Positions 38,961 to 43,318 of a stretch of DNA of 43,318 nucleotides are shown one piece after another. Every line of letters starts with the position of its first letter. Position 1 is the stretch's first letter. Made by a program: the position numbers and the translations under genes. Below the pieces are notes generated by a model that was not told where the DNA came from, ran no database searches, and saw only the letters and a list, made by a program, of their open reading frames with translations. The stretch spans positions 1 through 43,318 of the forward strand of contig JAKARZ010000014.1 in the NCBI GenBank assembly GCA_021828405.1. Reading direction: 5' to 3'. Source of the DNA: Bacillota bacterium. Its GTDB lineage: Bacteria > Bacillota_E > Sulfobacillia > Sulfobacillales > JAIMBI01.

Positions 38961-40069
38961 CCGCCGCCCCGGCCGAGCGAGGGGTGATGCTGCTGATGGC
39001 GATCTTTGGCTGGCGCGACGACAAGCTGGTGGACTCGTTTCGGCACACCGCCCGCATCTGGGCGCACCGCGGTGACTTTGACATCTGGTTCCTGGATCCG
39101 TGGTATCCCCAGCACCCCTTAGACTGGTCATTGGCCGAGGGCGGCTCTTTAGGTGCGCACCACCTCGTGCCCTCCGCAGACGGCCACAACATCGTCGAAA
39201 AGCCCGCCACCCCGGCCGAATTTTACGCGGCCATCCGCCACGCGCCGCTGACGCTGTACGGGCAGTCGTACTCCGCCGCACTGATGCGGGTGCTGGACCA
39301 GCTCCTGATGCCGGACTTCCTGCTGTATCAGGTGCTGGAGGACGCCTGCGACCCGACCATGGCCAACCGGGCCGACCACGACGCCGTGCAGGCACGCGCG
39401 TCGCTGCTTCTCTCGATCTCGCCCGCGACCGACCGGTACCTCGGCACCGATCCCCGCGTCGTGCCTCTGGGCCAGTACGTGGACCCCGACCATTGGCGCG
39501 TGCCAGCACCACAAGCTCCCCGCTGGACCTTTGGCTTTTTCGGCAACTTCACCGACTGGATAGACTGCCGCTTGATGGCGGACCTGGCCCGGGCCTGCCC
39601 CACTGAGCGCATGGCGCTGGTCGGTCCCTTCCGCCCCGAGGGGTTGGCGGGCCTGGGCGAGCTGCTGCAGCTTCCCAACGTGGAGTACCTGGGCCCGGTG
39701 GCACACCGAGAACTTCCCCAGGTGGTGGCCAACATGGAAGTGTGCCTCTTGCCGCGCACAGAGAGCCCGCGGTCGCTGGCTTGCAATCCCTTAAAGCTTT
39801 ACGAGTGCATGGCCGCAGGCAAGCCCCTGGTGGCCACCCCCCTGGAGGCGATGCAGGAGTACTCGGAAATCCTTTACCTGGCTCCACCCCCCCGGTTCGT
39901 GGCCGAGGCCCAGCGCGCGCTGGCCGACGTGCGGTCGGGCCAATTTGCGCTCACACGTCAAGAGGCCGGATGGGCGGTGGCGCGCGAGCGGTCGTGGGCG
40001 GCGCGCACCGACCGCCTCACCGCACTGTGGGACCAGGTGGCGCAAGCGGCCGCGGCGACGGCCGGGTAG
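38945..40069 (+). CDS. GT4-type glycosyltransferase, TuaH-like
   Basis: A 374-residue GT-B-fold glycosyltransferase resembling TuaH of teichuronic acid synthesis. The middle region has LLYQVLEDACDPTMANRADHD and SISPATDRYLG. The C-terminal domain starts with WTFGFFGNFTDWIDCRLMADLA and continues with LPNVEYLGPVAHRELPQVVANM and CNPLKLYECMAAGKPLVAT, which holds the conserved glutamate region. The ATG at 38945 has AGGAGG upstream, within the end of the preceding gene. It probably adds a sugar to a surface polymer. The donor and acceptor are unknown. Confidence 0.82.
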   Translation: MSEFVTAAPAERGVMLLMAIFGWRDDKLVDSFRHTARIWAHRGDFDIWFLDPWYPQHPLDWSLAEGGSLGAHHLVPSADGHNIVEKPATPAEFYAAIRHAPLTLYGQSYSAALMRVLDQLLMPDFLLYQVLEDACDPTMANRADHDAVQARASLLLSISPATDRYLGTDPRVVPLGQYVDPDHWRVPAPQAPRWTFGFFGNFTDWIDCRLMADLARACPTERMALVGPFRPEGLAGLGELLQLPNVEYLGPVAHRELPQVVANMEVCLLPRTESPRSLACNPLKLYECMAAGKPLVATPLEAMQEYSEILYLAPPPRFVAEAQRALADVRSGQFALTRQEAGWAVARERSWAARTDRLTALWDQVAQAAAATAG

Positions 40070-40248
40070 AGGGCCAGCGCGGCTTTCTGCTGACACGCGG
40101 CGGCTGCCCGGAGAGGCGGCGGGCAGGATTGCCGCCCGAGCGGAACCCGGCCGAGGACACCGGGCTGTCGGTGGTCCGCGCCGCGCCACAGAATCGAGTC
40201 GAGCTCCGTTTGCATAAGCCGATGGCTCGCCCGAACGCTCGACCAAGA

Positions 40249-40271
40249 CCCCGGCTCACGACGAGCCGGGG
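40249..40271 (-). terminator. terminator-like hairpin at the end of birA
   Basis: CCCCGGCTC and GAGCCGGGG form a perfect nine-base stem with a five-base loop overlapping the birA stop codon. It lies between convergent transcription units. The downstream sequence TCTTGG has few T residues. Confidence 0.5.
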
Positions 40272-41191
40272 GCGGGCGGCATCGACTGACCCCGGTCCTT
40301 CCCTGCCGCTCGGATGCTGACCTCCCCTGCGGTCACTCCGACCAGCGCTCCGTCGTCGCGCCGCACCCAGAGCGCCCCGGTGGCGTCCACAGATTCGGCC
40401 TGTCCCTCCCAGTCCGGGCTCCCGCCCCCGATGACGCGCACGCGCCGACCCAGGGTGACCCCGCGCGAGCGCGCCTGGTACTCCCAGAACCATGAATCAT
40501 CCCCGCTTTGCATCACCGAGGCGGTCTCGGCGGCGATGGCGGCGGCCAGAGCGGCCCGGGGCCACGGCCGGCCCGTGATGGCCGCGAGGCTGGTCGCGCC
40601 CTCCACCCCTGCGGCTGGGGTGCCATTGACGTTCATCCCAATGCCGGCCACGACCCACGGGGTGGGATAGGTGCCCCCCTCGCACAGGACGCCCATGATC
40701 TTCTCCCCCTGGTGAAGTCCGTCGTTGGGCCACTTGAGCGAGAGCCGCACCCCGGTCACGCGCTCGGCCGCCCGGGCCGCGGCCAGGCCCACCCTGAGGG
40801 TGAGCGCCCCCGATGGCACCAGCTCGGGACCCGGATGCCAAGCCAAAGATAGGTGCAGCCCGGACCCCGCCACGGATTCCCAGCGACGCCCCCGCCGGCC
40901 CCGGCCGTGTGTCTGGCGGTCCGCCATTACCGCGACAGGCCCCGGGCGCCGGGTCAGCTCCCGCCGCGCCACCGTCATGGTGGTGGACACCACCTGGCGG
41001 ACCCCCCACCTCCACGGCCAGGGGGATGCGACCTTGGCCACGGCGGCCAGCACGCGGCTTCGGGTCTGCCAGCCGGGTCCATCCACCACCACCCAGCGGT
41101 CCGACTCCTCGCGCACGAACAAGCCCGCTGCCCGCCAGGTGGCCAGCACCTCCTGGCGGCGGGGGTCGCTCTTGCTTAAGGGCTGGTCCAT
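40256..41191 (-). CDS. birA: biotin--[acetyl-CoA-carboxylase] ligase
   Basis: BirA activates biotin with ATP and attaches it to carboxylase carrier proteins. The product is 311 residues. The biotin/ATP-binding loop is GRGRRGRRW (residues 96-104), the catalytic lysine region is SLKWPNDGLHQGEKIMGVLCEG, followed by VVAGIGMNVNG. The C-terminal SH3-like domain has GRRVRVIGGG and GVTAGEVSIR. The first 60 residues may be an eroded DNA-binding domain; a clear helix-turn-helix is not visible, so repressor activity is uncertain. The start at 41191 overlaps the folK gene by 16 bases. Confidence 0.94.
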   Translation of the reverse strand: MDQPLSKSDPRRQEVLATWRAAGLFVREESDRWVVVDGPGWQTRSRVLAAVAKVASPWPWRWGVRQVVSTTMTVARRELTRRPGPVAVMADRQTHGRGRRGRRWESVAGSGLHLSLAWHPGPELVPSGALTLRVGLAAARAAERVTGVRLSLKWPNDGLHQGEKIMGVLCEGGTYPTPWVVAGIGMNVNGTPAAGVEGATSLAAITGRPWPRAALAAAIAAETASVMQSGDDSWFWEYQARSRGVTLGRRVRVIGGGSPDWEGQAESVDATGALWVRRDDGALVGVTAGEVSIRAAGKDRGQSMPPAPGSS

Positions 41192-41682
41192 GGCCAGGAG
41201 GGCCCCTCCACCCAGCGCACTCGTTGGCCTTCGGTGTCACGCAGCCAAGCGTCCAGGGTCCGGCCGCCAAGGACCAGTCCCGGCATGAGCTCGCGCCAGG
41301 GGAGCAGCACAAATCGCCTGAGGTGCGCCCGCGGATGCGGAAGCACCAAGCTGTCCGTATGGACGGTCTGTCCGTCGTACCACCAGAGGTCCACATCCAC
41401 CGGACGGGCGGCATTGACCTCCCCGGTGCGCTGGCGGCCCAGGGCGTGCTCGATGGCGAGGCACCGGCCGAGAAGCGCCTGGGGGGTGTCCGGGCCCCTG
41501 ACCCCCAGCTTGACGGCGCTGTTGAGATACAAGGGCTGCGGGCCCCCTCCCACCGGCGCCGACTCGTAGAGTGATGCGGCTTCCACCGAGCCATAGTGCG
41601 CTTGGAGCTCGCGGACCGCCGCCTGGAGGGTCCCCCGCGCGTCCCCCAGATTGGCACCCAGACCCACGACGGCGCTAGGCAT
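41176..41682 (-). CDS. folK: 2-amino-4-hydroxy-6-hydroxymethyldihydropteridine pyrophosphokinase
   Basis: HPPK transfers pyrophosphate from ATP to the pterin alcohol that feeds dihydropteroate synthase. The product is 168 residues. It opens with AVVGLGANLGDARGTLQAAV and has LYLNSAVKLG, the catalytic loop region GRQRTGEVNAARPVDVDLWWYDG with the metal-binding Asp-x-Asp, and LVLPHPRAHLRRFVLLPWREL. It overlaps folB upstream by eight bases and birA downstream by 16 bases. Confidence 0.95.
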   Translation of the reverse strand: MPSAVVGLGANLGDARGTLQAAVRELQAHYGSVEAASLYESAPVGGGPQPLYLNSAVKLGVRGPDTPQALLGRCLAIEHALGRQRTGEVNAARPVDVDLWWYDGQTVHTDSLVLPHPRAHLRRFVLLPWRELMPGLVLGGRTLDAWLRDTEGQRVRWVEGPSWPWTSP

Positions 41683-42037
41683 GGCGAGTCACCTCGGCAC
41701 CGGCAACGCCGCCCATGTCCGGCAGGGGCGGATCCAGCTTCTTGACCGCCACGCGCACCTCCTGCACGGGCGGCACCAACAGGCGCGACGCGATCTCGTG
41801 CGCAAGCGCCTCGAGCAGTTGGCGCGGCGGCCCCAGCATCACGTCGCGCGCCACCGACCACATCCACCGGTAGTCCACCGACTCCGCCAGCCGGTCGGTG
41901 CGGCCCGCGGGAGCGAGGTCCAGCATCAGCGCCAGGTCGACGCTGAAGCGCTGCGGACGCGCTTGCTCTTCGTCCAGCACCCCATGGCGCGCCATGAAGT
42001 AGAGGTCGGTCAGGTACAGGCGGTCACTCACCGCCAT
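41675..42037 (-). CDS. folB: dihydroneopterin aldolase
   Basis: FolB cleaves dihydroneopterin to the pterin used by FolK. The product is 120 residues, the usual size. The N-terminus DRLYLTDLYFMARHGVLDEEQARPQRF includes the conserved glutamate region, and VDYRWMWSVARDVM and LLEALAHEIASRLL follow. The catalytic lysine lies in VRVAVKKLDPPL. The ATG at 42037 lies just inside the end of folP; longer in-frame starts would extend deeper into folP. It overlaps folP by 14 bases and folK by eight. Confidence 0.93.
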   Translation of the reverse strand: MAVSDRLYLTDLYFMARHGVLDEEQARPQRFSVDLALMLDLAPAGRTDRLAESVDYRWMWSVARDVMLGPPRQLLEALAHEIASRLLVPPVQEVRVAVKKLDPPLPDMGGVAGAEVTRHA

Positions 42038-43112
42038 GCCCCAAGGCGTCGGCCATCCGCGCCGCATCCAGCGCCGCCGCCGGGTCGTGCATGCGCACCA
42101 TGTCGGCGCCGGACCGGGCCGCAACAAACGCGGCAATCGCCGACGCGCGATCCCGATCGACCACCGGGCGGCCGGTCACATGCCCGAGAAAGCGCTTGCG
42201 GCTCGGCCCCGCCAGGACAGGGCGGTCAAACACCCGCAGCAGCCCCAGATTGTTTAGCATCGCCACGTTGTCCGCTCCCCCGTACGCAAACCCGATCCCG
42301 GGATCCAGGATGACCCGCTTGAGCGCCACGCCGGCGGCCAAAAGGCGATCGAGGGTGGCCCCAAGGCGCCCGAGGACGTCCACCCAGTCCAGGCGTCCCC
42401 CCGGGTCGGGCCGATTGTACATCAGCACATAGCCGCAGCGCGCCCCGGCCAACAGCGCCGGCCACGCAGGATCCGCGAGGCACGACACGTCATTGATCAC
42501 GGACACCCCACGTTCGAGGGCACGGGCTCCCACCGCCGGATGCCGCGTGTCCAGCGACAGGACCCGGCGCTCTTCGGGCAGCAGCCCCTCGAGGACGGGA
42601 CCCACGCGTGCCCACTCGGTGGCATCGTCGACCGGACCGTGCCCCGGCCGGGTCGACTCCCCACCCAGGTCCACCCAGTCCAGCCCGGCGGACCTCAAGG
42701 CGCGCACGGCCTTAACCCCGTCGGCCGCCTCCACCAAGGCGCCCCCGTCCGAAAACGAATCGGGCGTCGCATTCACGATGCCCATGGTGTGGGTGCGATC
42801 GCCAAGCACCCGCGACGCGTCCTCTAGCGCCCACGGCCGTGGCCAACGGCGGCCGCACTGCCGCCCGTGTGCGTCCGCCCAGCGCGATACGGCGGCGGGG
42901 TCCTCCACCCACCACCACCGGCGCGTTGCCGCCCAGGAGCCCGGCAGCGGGCAGGCTCGCGCCCCGGGCACCGGATCGTCGCCGGCCTCGGCTCCCACCA
43001 AGGCGCTCCCCGGCGGGTCGAGGCGGCCGGTCCAGGCGGCCAGAGCCCGGGCGGTGGCCCGGCTCAACGGGATGTAGGGCGCGACGGCGGTGTCCGGTGC
43101 GCTATGCTGCAT
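42024..43112 (-). CDS. folP: dihydropteroate synthase with N-terminal extension
   Basis: DHPS joins p-aminobenzoate to the pterin pyrophosphate, the sulfonamide-sensitive step of folate synthesis. The product is 362 residues, about 90 more than the usual 270-280. Core motifs are MGIVNATPDSFSDGG (from residue 110), VDLGGESTRPG (to residue 157), SVINDVSC, LDPGIGFAYG and LAGPSRKRFLG. The extra 100 N-terminal residues (ATARALAAWTGRLDP and WAATRRWWWVEDP among them) do not match the standard enzyme. The ATG at 43112 has no separate ribosome binding site, and TACAAT ends six bases upstream on the minus strand, so a leaderless mRNA is possible. Confidence 0.95.
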   Translation of the reverse strand: MQHSAPDTAVAPYIPLSRATARALAAWTGRLDPPGSALVGAEAGDDPVPGARACPLPGSWAATRRWWWVEDPAAVSRWADAHGRQCGRRWPRPWALEDASRVLGDRTHTMGIVNATPDSFSDGGALVEAADGVKAVRALRSAGLDWVDLGGESTRPGHGPVDDATEWARVGPVLEGLLPEERRVLSLDTRHPAVGARALERGVSVINDVSCLADPAWPALLAGARCGYVLMYNRPDPGGRLDWVDVLGRLGATLDRLLAAGVALKRVILDPGIGFAYGGADNVAMLNNLGLLRVFDRPVLAGPSRKRFLGHVTGRPVVDRDRASAIAAFVAARSGADMVRMHDPAAALDAARMADALGHGGE

Positions 43113-43117
43113 ACCTC

Positions 43118-43123
43118 ATTGTA
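43118..43123 (-). promoter_or_regulatory. -10 element next to the folP start
   Basis: On the minus strand TACAAT is followed by five bases and then the folP ATG. The upstream -35 region (about 43141-43146) is weak. The spacing would put the transcription start at or next to the start codon. Confidence 0.4.
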
Positions 43124-43318
43124 GTACGTGGCCGTGCGTGTCGTACGACCTACCCGCGCCGATCCGATGCCGGACGCGCGGTCATGCGCTGGCCGGCCCG
43201 CTGGGCCTTTCGGTGTTGGGGGGCCATGCGGGTCGGTGACCTGAACCTCTCTCAGCTTTGGCCGCGGGGAGGGCTACCCCACGTGCCGCCCCGCGTCGCC
43301 CGCCAACGCCGCCGGCCG

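Overview
The window is high-GC bacterial DNA with short intergenic gaps, many overlapping ATGA/GTGA gene junctions and GG-rich ribosome binding sites. A greA-lysS pair, type III pantothenate kinase, an FMN riboswitch-controlled ribD-ribE-ribBA-ribH operon and folP-folB-folK-birA suggest a Gram-positive bacterium of the Bacillota. The glutamic (G1/eqolisin) peptidase, whose family works at acid pH, points to an acidophile of the Sulfobacillus/Alicyclobacillus kind. This placement is an inference from gene content only.

Layout. 1-4632 (minus strand): an amino-acid permease cut by the window edge, an SCP2-like protein, a quinate-5-dehydrogenase-like protein, lysS, greA and a helix-turn-helix regulator. 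4816-7078 (plus): a GT87 membrane glycosyltransferase split by a frameshift, then the secreted G1 peptidase. 7175-14945 (minus): a two-gene ABC transporter, a hairpin-rich stretch that may be an IS200/IS605 relic, a MoxR/DUF58/DUF4129-like operon, an enoyl-CoA hydratase and coaX. 14946-15670 is a gap of about 725 bp without a convincing gene.

15671-20431 (plus) is the most unusual block. It holds an asparagine-synthetase-like protein that has lost its catalytic motifs, a methyltransferase with a C-terminal zinc ribbon, an OmpR/PhoB-type response regulator, its histidine kinase, and a small exported peptide with a hexapeptide repeat. Half-sites spaced exactly 11 bp, similar to a Pho box, lie before both the first gene and the peptide gene, so the two-component system may control both ends of the locus.

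20536-24461 (minus): a GT4-GT2 fusion glycosyltransferase preceded by a tandem 11-bp repeat that forms a chain of four-codon open frames, then an acyl-CoA synthetase. 24654-29967 (plus): a leader with promoter and intrinsic terminator, two tandem MutS-like ATPases, an MFS transporter and an MNT/HEPN toxin-antitoxin pair. 30215-33446: a DoxX-like membrane protein, a zinc metallopeptidase-like protein on the minus strand, a promoter with stem-loop and palindromes, and a lipoprotein.

33870-37823 (plus) is the riboflavin operon with a near-consensus promoter, FMN riboswitch and terminator, ending in a small membrane protein. 38043-40069 (plus): an unrecognised protein overlapping a TuaH-like glycosyltransferase. 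40256-43112 (minus): folP, folB, folK and birA in an overlapping series. No tRNA, rRNA, CRISPR array or intact insertion sequence was seen.
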